Below, in pieces: positions 1-7,451 of a stretch of 22,851 nucleotides of DNA. The notes beneath the pieces are model-generated. The model was not told where the DNA came from. It saw only the letters and a list, made by a program, of their open reading frames with translations, and did no database searches. A program made the position numbers and the translations under genes. Position 1 is the first letter of the stretch, and every line of letters begins with the position of its first letter. The DNA is from Bacteriovoracaceae bacterium (GTDB taxonomy: Bacteria; Bdellovibrionota; Bacteriovoracia; Bacteriovoracales; Bacteriovoracaceae), in assembly GCA_947448095.1 (NCBI GenBank), contig CANFNN010000011.1:1-22851 (forward strand). The letters run 5' to 3'.

Positions 1-955
1 AGATGCACTTTCAATTTTTGATCAAGTTTTAGGTTTATCTGGTTCACAAAATATTAGTGAAGATTCGCTCACAAGTGCTTTGGGTTTAGCTGGAACATCT
101 GTGATGAAAGAGCTTCTTTCAAGCATCTTAACTTCCCAGCCCAAAACGTGTAGCAAAATCTTCAATCAATCGATTGAAGAAAATATTGATCTCAAAAAGC
201 TCTGTGATCAGATTCTGGACGGCTTCTATAAAATCATTAATTCAATTGATGATCAAAAATACCTTTATTCTCAAGATTTGATTAACGAAAAAGCTCTTGA
301 GGGAATTTCAATTGCTGAAATTTTTTGGATTTACGAATCTTTGGTAAAAGATTTTCAATGGGCCCTAACCAGTATGAACCCGGAAAAGGTTGTTCTGGTC
401 TTGCTTCAGAAGGTTTGCTTAAGAAGAACGATTCTGAAAGGTGAGGATATAAAACTTGAGGAGATTCCCCAGTCGGGAAAGTCTGAATCCGGAGCTAGCA
501 TAAAGTTAGAAGCTCCGAAGAAATTGGCCAAAACGTGGAACGATTTTTTGGGTTATCTTTTAACTGCTGCCCCAGCCACTGCGGCGAATCTTGAGCACGG
601 TAACCTGATTGAAGAATTTGATATTAATATAGTACCGCTTAGTATTCAAATTGCCTTCCCAGAAAGTGCAGCTGTGTTTAAAGAGTTTCTGGATGATAAA
701 GAAATTTACGCCAGATTAAAAAATCATTTGGCCGATTACTTCGAAGTTGATATTGAGAAGTTACAATTTAAAACGCAGCTTTTAACCGTTGAGGAGCAGA
801 AAGACAAAAATTTTAAAACAACGGTTGAAATTGGTGATGAATCAAGAAGAAGTAAAGAAGAAGAGCGAAGACAAAAAATTTTAAACGACCCGTATGTGAA
901 AGAAGCTGAAAAGCTTTTTAATAGCAAGATTGATAAAATTATATTGAATGACTAG
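1..955 (+). CDS. dnaX: DNA polymerase III subunit gamma/tau, C-terminal part (5' end outside window)
   Basis: The reading frame is open from base 2, giving 317 visible residues. It begins with DALSIFDQVLG, which matches the conserved end of the DnaX AAA+ lid (E. coli has DALSLTDQ), so the ATPase core lies upstream of the window. About 130 residues of helical collar (domain III) follow, ending near LLQKVCLRRTIL. A charged linker follows, then a tau-type C-terminal region starting at WNDFLGYLLTAAP, and a Lys/Glu-rich tail ending DPYVKEAEKLF. The collar oligomerises the clamp loader, and the C-terminal region of the family binds polymerase alpha and the helicase. The stop codon overlaps the ribosome site of ybaB, and dnaX-ybaB-recR is a very common bacterial gene order, which supports the call. 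No slippery heptamer for making the short gamma form is visible in this part. Confidence 0.93.
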   Translation, partial: DALSIFDQVLGLSGSQNISEDSLTSALGLAGTSVMKELLSSILTSQPKTCSKIFNQSIEENIDLKKLCDQILDGFYKIINSIDDQKYLYSQDLINEKALEGISIAEIFWIYESLVKDFQWALTSMNPEKVVLVLLQKVCLRRTILKGEDIKLEEIPQSGKSESGASIKLEAPKKLAKTWNDFLGYLLTAAPATAANLEHGNLIEEFDINIVPLSIQIAFPESAAVFKEFLDDKEIYARLKNHLADYFEVDIEKLQFKTQLLTVEEQKDKNFKTTVEIGDESRRSKEEERRQKILNDPYVKEAEKLFNSKIDKIILND

Positions 956-963
956 GAGTTCTT

Positions 964-1272
964 ATGAACATGAATAACTTAATGAAACAAGCTCAACAAA
1001 TGCAGGCCAAGCTCGCTATGCTTCAAAATGAACTTGCAGAAAGAGAAGTCGAAGCAGCTGCTGGCGGCGGAATGGTTAAAGTAAAAGTTAACGGTAAACA
1101 ACAACTTCTAAGTATCTCAATCAATAAAGAGTGTGTGGACCCTAATGATGTCGCAACTCTTGAGGAACTTGTTTTCACGGCCGTCAATCAGGCAATGAAA
1201 CAGTCACAAGATATGGTTCAGCAGGCGATGTCGAAAGTGACCGGCGGAATGAATATCCCAGGAATGTTTTAG
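964..1272 (+). CDS. ybaB: YbaB/EbfC family nucleoid-associated protein
   Basis: This is a 102-residue protein of normal family length. It has the typical N-terminal amphipathic helix (MNNLMKQAQQMQAKL), a Gly/Ala turn (AAAGGGMVKVKVNGK), the beta-hairpin with LLSISIN, and a second helix (LEELVFTAVNQAMK). The C-terminus ends in a Met/Gly-rich tail (GGMNIPGMF). YbaB proteins form small dimers that bind DNA and are thought to act as nucleoid proteins or with recombination. A strong AGGAG site at 954-958 overlaps the dnaX stop and sits six bases before this ATG. The last base of the stop codon is the first base of the recR start, so translation of the two is probably coupled. Confidence 0.95.
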   Translation: MNMNNLMKQAQQMQAKLAMLQNELAEREVEAAAGGGMVKVKVNGKQQLLSISINKECVDPNDVATLEELVFTAVNQAMKQSQDMVQQAMSKVTGGMNIPGMF

Positions 1273-1868
1273 TGATTCAATTACCTGAGGTGATTAAGAA
1301 CGCTGTGGAAGCACTTACTCGTTTGCCAGGTGTTGGAGAAAAGACGGCTTTCAGAATGGTGATGAATATGACCAGCTGGAAGTCCTACGAACTCATTAGT
1401 GTCGGGTCGGCCTTGGCAGCACTACAGCATTTAAAACTTTGTCAGGAATGTGGAATGTTCGCAGATGAGCAACTTTGCAACATCTGTCTGAATGAGTCTC
1501 GTCAAACGGTAGGAACTTTGTGCGTAGTTGAAAATGCTTCTGATCTGTTGGCCATTGAGAAAAGTGGTACTTTCAAAGGTGTTTATCACATCCTAGGTGG
1601 AGTCCTGAATCCACTATTAGGAGTGGGGCCAGATGAACTTAAGATGGATGAGTTACGAGAAAAAATAATTAAAAAAGAGATCCAGGAAATTATATTGGCC
1701 ATTAATCCTTCAGTTGAAGGAGATGCCACTTGTTCTTACTTAAAATCGATTCTTCCTCAAACCGTACAGGTCGACAGGATTGGTTTTGGTGTACCGATAG
1801 GTGGAAGTCTGGAGTATCTGGATCCGATGACTATAACCAAAGCATTAGAAAATCGTAAAAGGTTTTAA
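1272..1868 (+). CDS. recR: Recombination protein RecR
   Basis: This 198-residue protein is full length for RecR, which acts with RecF/RecO to load RecA at gaps in single-stranded DNA. Visible domains in order are an N-terminal helix-hairpin-helix with RLPGVGEKTAFRM (about residues 17-29), a four-cysteine zinc site (C57, C60, C69, C72), a Toprim domain from about residue 81 (VVENASDLLAIE, HILGGVLNPL, ILAINPSVEGDAT), and the C-terminal RIGFGVPIGGSLEYLD segment. The start is GTG at 1272, overlapping the ybaB stop TAG by one base. An AGGA at 1260-1263 lies at proper spacing. The stop codon TAA overlaps the ATG of the next gene by one base. Confidence 0.97.
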   Translation: MIQLPEVIKNAVEALTRLPGVGEKTAFRMVMNMTSWKSYELISVGSALAALQHLKLCQECGMFADEQLCNICLNESRQTVGTLCVVENASDLLAIEKSGTFKGVYHILGGVLNPLLGVGPDELKMDELREKIIKKEIQEIILAINPSVEGDATCSYLKSILPQTVQVDRIGFGVPIGGSLEYLDPMTITKALENRKRF

Positions 1869-2359
1869 TGAAAGCTGTAACGATAACAGAAAAAATTAAA
1901 TTCATTCTCGAGCCAAAACTACTTGGCATCAATGCCCGCTTATTTGTTACTCGAGAAGACGGAATCACGATTTATGATTCTGTTCAAAATAATACAACCA
2001 CCTCAGTTGCGGCTTTAGTGAGTGGTGTTTGGCAGGCTTCAGAAGCTTTGATGAATCTGGTTCACGACCAAAACGAAGTCATGGATTTTCGCCTTGGTTT
2101 TGATACTTCCTCTCAAGGTATTTATCTGTTCCCATTTGAGCTTTCTGGAAAAAGATATTTTCTGGGGGCGATCTATAATAACTGTTTAAATCCTGGTCAA
2201 TTGAAGCGGCAGATTTCACTGATTAAAGTAGAGATGGAAACAATTTTTATCAACGATCCTCTTCCTCAAAAAATTATTATGTCCTCGCGTCAAGGTTACC
2301 TTTTCCAGGATATCTCAGATGTTGAGATTGATCGGCTTTTCTCCCTAGGTGGAATTTAA
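1868..2359 (+). CDS. mglB: Roadblock/LC7-domain protein, MglB-like partner of MglA
   Basis: This 163-residue protein is close in length to Myxococcus MglB (about 159). Residues 1-127 fit a Roadblock/LC7 fold: a strand ARLFVTREDGITIYDS, a helix with TSVAALVSGVWQASEALMNL, strands around GIYLFPFELSGKRYFLGAIY, and a final helix QLKRQISLIKVEMETIF. The last 18 residues contain FQDISDVEIDRLFS (146-159), which closely matches the MglB C-terminal helix as I remember it (EISDDDIDNLFS). That helix touches MglA on a second face and affects nucleotide exchange. The gene starts on a TAATG overlap with recR and ends one base before mglA. By family it should be the dimeric GTPase-activating and polarity partner of MglA. 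The Roadblock body is divergent, so the call rests on fold pattern, tail and position. A generic Roadblock protein is the alternative. Confidence 0.82.
   Translation: MKAVTITEKIKFILEPKLLGINARLFVTREDGITIYDSVQNNTTTSVAALVSGVWQASEALMNLVHDQNEVMDFRLGFDTSSQGIYLFPFELSGKRYFLGAIYNNCLNPGQLKRQISLIKVEMETIFINDPLPQKIIMSSRQGYLFQDISDVEIDRLFSLGGI
2347..2352 (+). promoter_or_regulatory. Ribosome binding site deciding the mglA start
   Basis: AGGTGG lies eight bases before the ATG at 2361. It supports that start over the in-frame GTG at 2349, which falls inside this site and would add four non-conserved residues. Confidence 0.6.
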
Positions 2360-2360
2360 T

Positions 2361-2951
2361 ATGTCATTTGTAAACTATCATACCAAAGAAATTAACTGCA
2401 AAATTGTTTACTACGGTCCGGGACTCGGCGGCAAAACAACAAATATTCAGTACATCTATCAAAAGACCAGTTCGCAAAATAAAGGTCAAATGATTACGTT
2501 GAATACGGAGAACGAAAGAACTTTGTTTTTTGACTTTCTTCCTCTTGATTTAGGGGAGATCCGAGGCTTTAAGACGCGTTTTCATTTGTATACCGTTCCG
2601 GGGCAAGTTTTTTATGAAGCCAGCCGTAAACTGATTTTACGAGGCGTAGATGGCCTAGTCTTTGTAGCCGATTCACAAGTTGAAAGAATGGAAGCCAATA
2701 TTGAATCACTACAAGGTTTAGAAAAAAATCTTCAGGATCAAGGTTACGATCTTTCGAAAGTTCCACTTATTATGCAGTGGAATAAACGAGATTTGCCTAA
2801 TATTGTTTCCGTTGAAGATCTTCAGCTGCAATTAAATAAAAGAAAAAATCCGGCCTTTGAAGCTATCGCAAGTCAGGGGCATGGTGTATTTGAAACACTA
2901 AAAATGGTATCAAAATCAGTTCTGCTAAATATTAAGGGCGGACTAGAGTAG
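2361..2951 (+). CDS. mglA: MglA, Ras-like cell-polarity GTPase
   Basis: With the ATG at 2361 the protein has 196 residues and begins MSFVNY, matching the MSFINY start of Myxococcus MglA (195 residues). GTPase motifs are all present: P-loop G19-P-G-L-G-G-K-T-T27; switch I with R53 and T54; switch II with TVPGQ, where Q82 and R53 are the catalytic residues in MglA; and N141-K-R-D144 for guanine recognition. The family-specific stretch RGFKTRFHLYTVPGQVFY is intact. MglA-GTP marks the leading pole in myxobacteria and is linked to prey invasion in Bdellovibrio. It follows mglB by one base, the usual mglBA arrangement. The active site looks fully functional. The gap to the next gene is 21 bases and holds that gene's own strong ribosome site. 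Confidence 0.97.
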   Translation: MSFVNYHTKEINCKIVYYGPGLGGKTTNIQYIYQKTSSQNKGQMITLNTENERTLFFDFLPLDLGEIRGFKTRFHLYTVPGQVFYEASRKLILRGVDGLVFVADSQVERMEANIESLQGLEKNLQDQGYDLSKVPLIMQWNKRDLPNIVSVEDLQLQLNKRKNPAFEAIASQGHGVFETLKMVSKSVLLNIKGGLE

Positions 2952-2972
2952 TTTAATAAGAGGAGTTTTCCC

Positions 2973-3410
2973 ATGTCTGACAAAGTTAGAGCGCTTACTA
3001 AGAAACAACTAGAGACTCTTAAGCAAAAGCTTATTGAGGAAAAAAATAGTATGGTGTTTAGTGATCAGGTTAATGCATCCAATATTGAGCTCTCTAAACC
3101 GGAAGGCAGTGATGAAGTTGAGCAATCAATTACTGATTACACCAATTCTCACTTGTTGCGTTTTAGAAACCGTGAAGTCTTCTATGCCAAGAAAATTGAT
3201 AAAGCGTTAAAGAAATTTGAAATGGAAGAATTTGGTATGTGTAGCGATTGTGGCGAGTGGATTCGTTTCGAGCGCTTAATGGCCCGTCCAACTGCCGAAA
3301 TGTGTATTCAGTGCAAAGAAGAGTCTGAAAGAGACGAATCGAACAGCTTTACTGGTCGCCAGTCTAAGTCGTTAGGGAAAGTTTTAGATTTAACAGGAAT
3401 GATGGCTTAA
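2973..3410 (+). CDS. dksA: DksA/TraR-family zinc-finger transcription factor
   Basis: This 145-residue protein is close to E. coli DksA (151). It has an N-terminal helix, a long coiled-coil hairpin whose second arm reads RNREVFYAKKIDKALKKFE, a zinc finger with C90, C93, C111 and C114 (GMCSDCGEW and EMCIQCKEE), and a C-terminal extension ending LDLTGMMA. DksA inserts its coiled coil into the RNA polymerase secondary channel and, with ppGpp, adjusts rRNA and amino-acid promoters. The E. coli tip motif D71-x-x-D74-x-A76 aligns with D47-E-V-E50-Q-S52 here, so D74 is Glu and A76 is Ser. A GAGGAG ribosome site precedes the ATG. The next gene follows after seven bases. The family call is firm; DksA rather than a paralogue is likely. 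Confidence 0.92.
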   Translation: MSDKVRALTKKQLETLKQKLIEEKNSMVFSDQVNASNIELSKPEGSDEVEQSITDYTNSHLLRFRNREVFYAKKIDKALKKFEMEEFGMCSDCGEWIRFERLMARPTAEMCIQCKEESERDESNSFTGRQSKSLGKVLDLTGMMA

Positions 3411-3417
3411 GGAATTT

Positions 3418-4263
3418 ATGGCCAATATTAAGGTAGCAGTCATTGGTGGCTCAGGGATTTATAAACTTGATGCCATCAAAGTCAAAAATCATATTAAGGT
3501 TGAAACTCCTTTTGGTGAGCCAAGTGCTGAGATCATGGAATGCGAAGTAGAGGGGTCATCTTTTTACTTCCTTCCTCGTCACGGCATTGGCCATAAATTT
3601 ACTCCGTCTGAAGTAAATTACCGTGCCAATATCTTTGCCTTAAAAAAACTTGGTGTGGATACAATTATCAGTATTTCTGCAGTGGGATCTCTTAAAGAAG
3701 AATATGCTCCCAAGCATTTTGTTTTAGTTGATCAGTTCATTGATTGGACTAAAGGTTTAAGAAAACGCACCTTTTTTGATGAAGGGATTGTGGGGCACGT
3801 CTCAGTTGCTAATCCAGTTGAATCAACTCTGCAAAAACGTTTATTTGAGGCCTGTCAAAAAGCTGGTGTCACTTCTCACTTGGGTGGAACATACGTTTGT
3901 ATTGAAGGACCTCAATTTTCAACGAAAGCGGAATCAAATATTTATAGAAGTTTCGGCGCCTCGGTTATTGGTATGACTAACGTGCCAGAAGCCTTTTTGG
4001 CCAAAGAAGCGGGCATGGCCTATGCCACGGTGGCGATGGTGACTGATTACGATTGCTGGAAAGAAGAGCATTGTACTGTTTCAGAAATCATGGATGTGAT
4101 GAAATCCAATTATGTTTCTGCTCAGAAGTTTGTTCTTGAGGCAATTCCTAGTTTGGTAAAAAATCCTGTGACTTTTGTCCCAGAAAATCAATACGCTGTG
4201 ATGACTGATGTTTCTCTACACAAGTCATCCCACAAAGAAATCATCGAAACTCTTATAAAATAA
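3418..4263 (+). CDS. mtnP: S-methyl-5'-thioadenosine phosphorylase
   Basis: This 281-residue protein belongs to the PNP/MTAP phosphorylase family. It shows GGSGIY (10-15) and RHG (54-56) of the phosphate site, GPQFSTKAES (164-173), IGMTNVPEAFLAKEAG with M186, and TDYDCWKE with D210 and D212. The last motif is near identical to that of eukaryotic MTAP and favours 6-aminopurine substrates over hypoxanthine/guanine. It should cleave methylthioadenosine, a by-product of polyamine synthesis and other SAM reactions, to adenine and methylthioribose-1-phosphate. AAGGA precedes the ATG by about five bases. It ends on a one-base TAATG overlap with rsmH, so it is physically joined to the cell-wall cluster although its function is unrelated. 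A methylthioinosine phosphorylase is a less likely alternative. Confidence 0.9.
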   Translation: MANIKVAVIGGSGIYKLDAIKVKNHIKVETPFGEPSAEIMECEVEGSSFYFLPRHGIGHKFTPSEVNYRANIFALKKLGVDTIISISAVGSLKEEYAPKHFVLVDQFIDWTKGLRKRTFFDEGIVGHVSVANPVESTLQKRLFEACQKAGVTSHLGGTYVCIEGPQFSTKAESNIYRSFGASVIGMTNVPEAFLAKEAGMAYATVAMVTDYDCWKEEHCTVSEIMDVMKSNYVSAQKFVLEAIPSLVKNPVTFVPENQYAVMTDVSLHKSSHKEIIETLIK

Positions 4264-5237
4264 TGGGCGAATATCTTTCACACTATTCAGTTATGTTAAA
4301 AGAATGCCTAGAGGCCTTGGAGCTTGGCTCTAAGTCTTCAGGCTCACTTCTTTTTGCTGATCTGACCTTTGGCGCCGGAGGACACACCTTCGCCGTATCG
4401 GACCACTTTAGTGGTTCTACGGTGTATTCCACTGATCAAGATCCTGATGCCTTAAAAAATGGTGCTGAAAATATTATCCGTAGGGGCAAAGAGGGGATGG
4501 TTCATTTGCTTCCCATGAACTTTGTAGAATTTCCCGCTTGGTGTGAAAAAAATCAAATGCAGCAAAAATTTGCAGGCATTTTAATGGATTTAGGAGTCTC
4601 TTCTCATCAATTTGATAAGACTGAGAGAGGTTTTAGTTTTAGAGGGGATGCCCCACTAGATATGCGCATGAATTATGGGGATAGCAACACTCCAACCGCC
4701 GCAGATTTACTCAATACTTTGCCTGAAAAAGAAATTGCAGACATGTTATTTGCCTATGGGGATGAGCGACTTTCGCGAAGAATCGCGGCTCGAATTTGTG
4801 AGCTTCGCCAAACCAAAAAAATCGAGACGACAGGTGAACTGGAAGACATTTGTTTTCACGCTTATCCCGCTAAAGATCGCCACCAAAAAACTCATCCAGC
4901 GACACGTTCGTTTCAAGCGCTGAGAATTGCCGTGAATGATGAATTACGAGTGCTAGAAGATACCATACCAAAACTGTTGCCTTATTTATCAGAGGGGGGA
5001 GTGCTCGCCATCATCAGTTTTCATTCGCTCGAAGATCGAATTGTTAAGCACACCTTTAAAGAATTACTGGAGAAACAAGATTTTCCTGTTACAATTTTAA
5101 CTAAGAAGCCACTCACAGCTACGGATGAAGAGCTGTCTGAAAATTCTCGTTCTCGAAGTGCAAAACTTCGTTTACTGCAACGGGAGACTCAACTAGGGAG
5201 GGTTGATGGCACTAAGAAAAAAAGGTTCAAAACTTAA
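4263..5237 (+). CDS. rsmH: 16S rRNA (cytosine-1402 N4)-methyltransferase RsmH (MraW)
   Basis: This 324-residue protein has the full set of RsmH motifs: HYSVMLKECLEAL at the N-terminus; DLTFGAGGHT (33-42), the SAM-binding loop; MDLGVSSHQFD and ERGFSF; PLDMRM (131-136); HPATRSFQALRIAVN; IISFHSLEDR; and SRSRSAKLR near the end. It methylates N4 of C1402 in the decoding centre of 16S rRNA. RsmH is normally the second gene of the dcw cluster after mraZ, but here mtnP precedes it directly. The 3' end overlaps ftsL by 32 bases, with the ftsL ribosome site inside this coding region, so the two are probably translationally coupled. Confidence 0.97.
   Translation: MGEYLSHYSVMLKECLEALELGSKSSGSLLFADLTFGAGGHTFAVSDHFSGSTVYSTDQDPDALKNGAENIIRRGKEGMVHLLPMNFVEFPAWCEKNQMQQKFAGILMDLGVSSHQFDKTERGFSFRGDAPLDMRMNYGDSNTPTAADLLNTLPEKEIADMLFAYGDERLSRRIAARICELRQTKKIETTGELEDICFHAYPAKDRHQKTHPATRSFQALRIAVNDELRVLEDTIPKLLPYLSEGGVLAIISFHSLEDRIVKHTFKELLEKQDFPVTILTKKPLTATDEELSENSRSRSAKLRLLQRETQLGRVDGTKKKRFKT
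5196..5201 (+). promoter_or_regulatory. Ribosome binding site deciding the ftsL start
   Basis: GGGAGG inside the 3' end of rsmH sits four bases before ATG 5206. A TTG at 5203 is in frame but lies only one base after this site, so ATG 5206 is preferred. Confidence 0.55.
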
Positions 5238-5520
5238 ATTCAATAACCGCTTGATGGAGTTTCTCTTCAATCCTCAAGCTTTGCCTTTTACTCTCACGTT
5301 TACTACCCTCGCTGTTTTGTTCGTTGCCTTTCGCATGAAAGGAATTGAGCAAGCCTATTTATTGAATAATATTAATAACAGTATTGATAAGGCCGTTATC
5401 AACAATAAAGAACTCAAGGCCCAGAGAGCTCGGGCCATGTCAGTGCCTAAGTTGCGTGAGTTTGCTGCTACCTATGGTCTTAAAGAGCCTGGTCCTGAAC
5501 AGATCATCCTCATACCTTAG
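5206..5520 (+). CDS. ftsL: Cell division protein FtsL
   Basis: This 104-residue bitopic membrane protein fits FtsL by position (between rsmH and ftsI), size and architecture. It has a basic cytoplasmic tail (ALRKKGSKLKFNNR), a membrane segment at about residues 26-43 (LPFTLTFTTLAVLFVAF), and a periplasmic coiled coil at about 46-77 rich in Asn, Lys and Glu. A C-terminal FtsL-type motif follows, SVPKLREFAATYGLKEP. FtsL forms the FtsQLB complex with FtsQ and FtsB and helps activate FtsW-FtsI. Sequence identity in this family is always low, so the call depends on context plus topology. No ftsB-like gene is seen in the window. Confidence 0.87.
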   Translation: MALRKKGSKLKFNNRLMEFLFNPQALPFTLTFTTLAVLFVAFRMKGIEQAYLLNNINNSIDKAVINNKELKAQRARAMSVPKLREFAATYGLKEPGPEQIILIP

Positions 5521-5531
5521 GTCGTGAACAC

Positions 5532-7451
5532 GTGAAAAATAGAATATTTTTTAGTTTTATGGTCTTTTGTTTTTTATTCGCAGTTGTTGTGAGTAAAGCT
5601 TTCTACATTCAGGTCTTGAATAAAGAAAAACTTCTCTCTTATGCCAAAAGCCAATTTATTCGTGAAGTAAAAGAATACCCTAATCGTGGGAACATTCTTG
5701 ACCGTAACGGAAGTCCCCTTGCTATTAATGTTCATGTTTATAATTTGTTCACAATCCCTAAAAATAAAGATGCCGAGTTCTATAACCAACTGAAAAAACT
5801 TTCTAAAGCTGTTCCTGAACTAACTTATTTAAAACTAAAATCTCTGGTTCAAAAAAGAACTAAATATACTTGGCTCGCGCGCAAGGTCAGACTGAACGAA
5901 GCTCAACTTCAAAAAGTAAAAAACCTAGAAGGGATTTTTGTTGAATCTCACTCTGAAAGAGTTTATCCCAATCGTGAGCTAATGGCCCAGACCTTGGGCT
6001 TTGTGGGCGTGGATAACACGGGACTTGCCGGAATTGAATTCAGCATGAATAAAGAGCTGAAAGGAAAACATCAGGTCGTAAAATATATTCGTGATGCGAA
6101 AGGCCGCCCGATAAAATACGAGTCGAAATCCTCAGAAGCTTTTGCTGAAGACGTGAACCTTGCTCTTGATAAAGATATTCAAGGAGCTCTTGAAAGTTAT
6201 TTAAAAGAAGCTGTTGATTACCACCAAGCCTTTCGCGGAGGAGCAGGTGTGATGGATGCAGAGACGGGAGAAATTCTCGCTATTGCGAACTATCCCACTT
6301 TTGATCCAAATGCCGCTAATAGTTCTCCTCAGGAAAATAAGAAACTAGCTTTTGTAACAGATCCCTTTGAGCCTGGGTCAATTTTTAAAACCATTACTGT
6401 TGCCTCAGCTCTTGAACATAAAGTGGCTAGACCTGAAACCAAGTTTTTTTGCGAAGGTGGAAAATTAAAAGTTCAGAATCATTGGATTTCAGAAGCCGAA
6501 ACGCATGAAAAATTTGAATGGCTAACAGTCGGAGACATTCTCAAGTTTAGCTCAAATGTGGGAACAACAAAAATTGCTTTCAGTTTGAAATATCCAAAAT
6601 TAAGACAGTCTCTGGATAAATTTAAATTTGCTCAAAAAACAGGCATAGAAGTTCGCGGAGAATCCAAAGGGATTTTGAGTTATAAAGCGACAGATAAGGT
6701 TCGCCCCCTGAGTTTAAGTAACATTAGTTTTGGTCAAGGGATTGCCACAACCGCCATCCAGATGTTGAGGTTCTACGGATCTATCGCTAATGGTGGCTAC
6801 TTAGTAAAACCTACCCTATTAAAACAAGAGAAGAGTCAGTTAACGGTTGAAAATAAAGTCATGTCTGAAAAAACCGCTTTGAGTATCACGAAAATGCTAG
6901 TGAATGCGGTTCATGACGGAACGGGCACAAACGCCATCATTCCTCACTACGAAATGGCGGGAAAAACGGGCACGGCCCAACGAGTTTCTCCGCGCGGAGG
7001 CTATGAAGGCTATATTGGAAGTTTTGTAGGATTCCCAGTTAACGTGAATAAAAAATTCGTCGTCATGGCCTACATTGATCACCCTACTGCTAATGGTTAT
7101 TACGGTGGTATGACAGCGGCTCCAGTGGTGAAAAAAATCACTCAATATATTCTGTATAAGAAAAAAGATTTCGCCCAGTTTGCAAAATATGATGAAAAAT
7201 CAAACAAAGTAAATATGGATACAGTTCAGTCTCAACAAGCTTCGACTCAAAAAGTATTTGCTCCTGGTTATATGCCAAACTTTTTGGGCCTAGATAAATC
7301 AAGCGCCATTCAATTGGCCGAAGAAAGATCAATCATAATTGAAACTAATGGTTTCGGTGTCGTCACAAAACAAACTGTTCCCGCAGGAACTCCCATTGCT
7401 GGAAATTCGAATTTGAGACTTCAATTCGAAGCCCCGACTTATGCTGAATAA
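5532..7451 (+). CDS. ftsI: Septal peptidoglycan transpeptidase FtsI (PBP3) with a C-terminal PASTA domain
   Basis: This is a 639-residue class B penicillin-binding protein. An N-terminal membrane anchor (residues 4-26) is followed by the PBP dimer domain (RGNILDRNG, AQTLGFVGVD, GLAGIE) and a transpeptidase domain. The catalytic motifs are S283-I-F-K286 with Ser283 as nucleophile, S340-S-N342, and K478-T-G480. Residues about 577-634 (MPNFLGLDKSSAIQLAEE and after) form one PASTA repeat, as in SpoVD and PBP2x-type proteins; E. coli FtsI has none. It cross-links septal peptidoglycan with FtsW. The start is GTG at 5532, because the upstream GTG at 5524 is closed at once by TGA. The ribosome site is weak. 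Its last 11 bases overlap murE in another frame. Confidence 0.96.
   Translation: MKNRIFFSFMVFCFLFAVVVSKAFYIQVLNKEKLLSYAKSQFIREVKEYPNRGNILDRNGSPLAINVHVYNLFTIPKNKDAEFYNQLKKLSKAVPELTYLKLKSLVQKRTKYTWLARKVRLNEAQLQKVKNLEGIFVESHSERVYPNRELMAQTLGFVGVDNTGLAGIEFSMNKELKGKHQVVKYIRDAKGRPIKYESKSSEAFAEDVNLALDKDIQGALESYLKEAVDYHQAFRGGAGVMDAETGEILAIANYPTFDPNAANSSPQENKKLAFVTDPFEPGSIFKTITVASALEHKVARPETKFFCEGGKLKVQNHWISEAETHEKFEWLTVGDILKFSSNVGTTKIAFSLKYPKLRQSLDKFKFAQKTGIEVRGESKGILSYKATDKVRPLSLSNISFGQGIATTAIQMLRFYGSIANGGYLVKPTLLKQEKSQLTVENKVMSEKTALSITKMLVNAVHDGTGTNAIIPHYEMAGKTGTAQRVSPRGGYEGYIGSFVGFPVNVNKKFVVMAYIDHPTANGYYGGMTAAPVVKKITQYILYKKKDFAQFAKYDEKSNKVNMDTVQSQQASTQKVFAPGYMPNFLGLDKSSAIQLAEERSIIIETNGFGVVTKQTVPAGTPIAGNSNLRLQFEAPTYAE

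Noticed and set aside
1..955. Programmed frameshift or slippage site in dnaX
   Set aside because: No A-AAA-AAG-type heptamer or long A-run at the expected place was seen; the short A-runs near 800-880 are too close to the end and not followed by a clear stimulator.
2349..2360. GTG at 2349 as the mglA start
   Set aside because: It lies inside the AGGTGG ribosome site; MglA proteins begin at the MSF(I/V)NY encoded from 2361.
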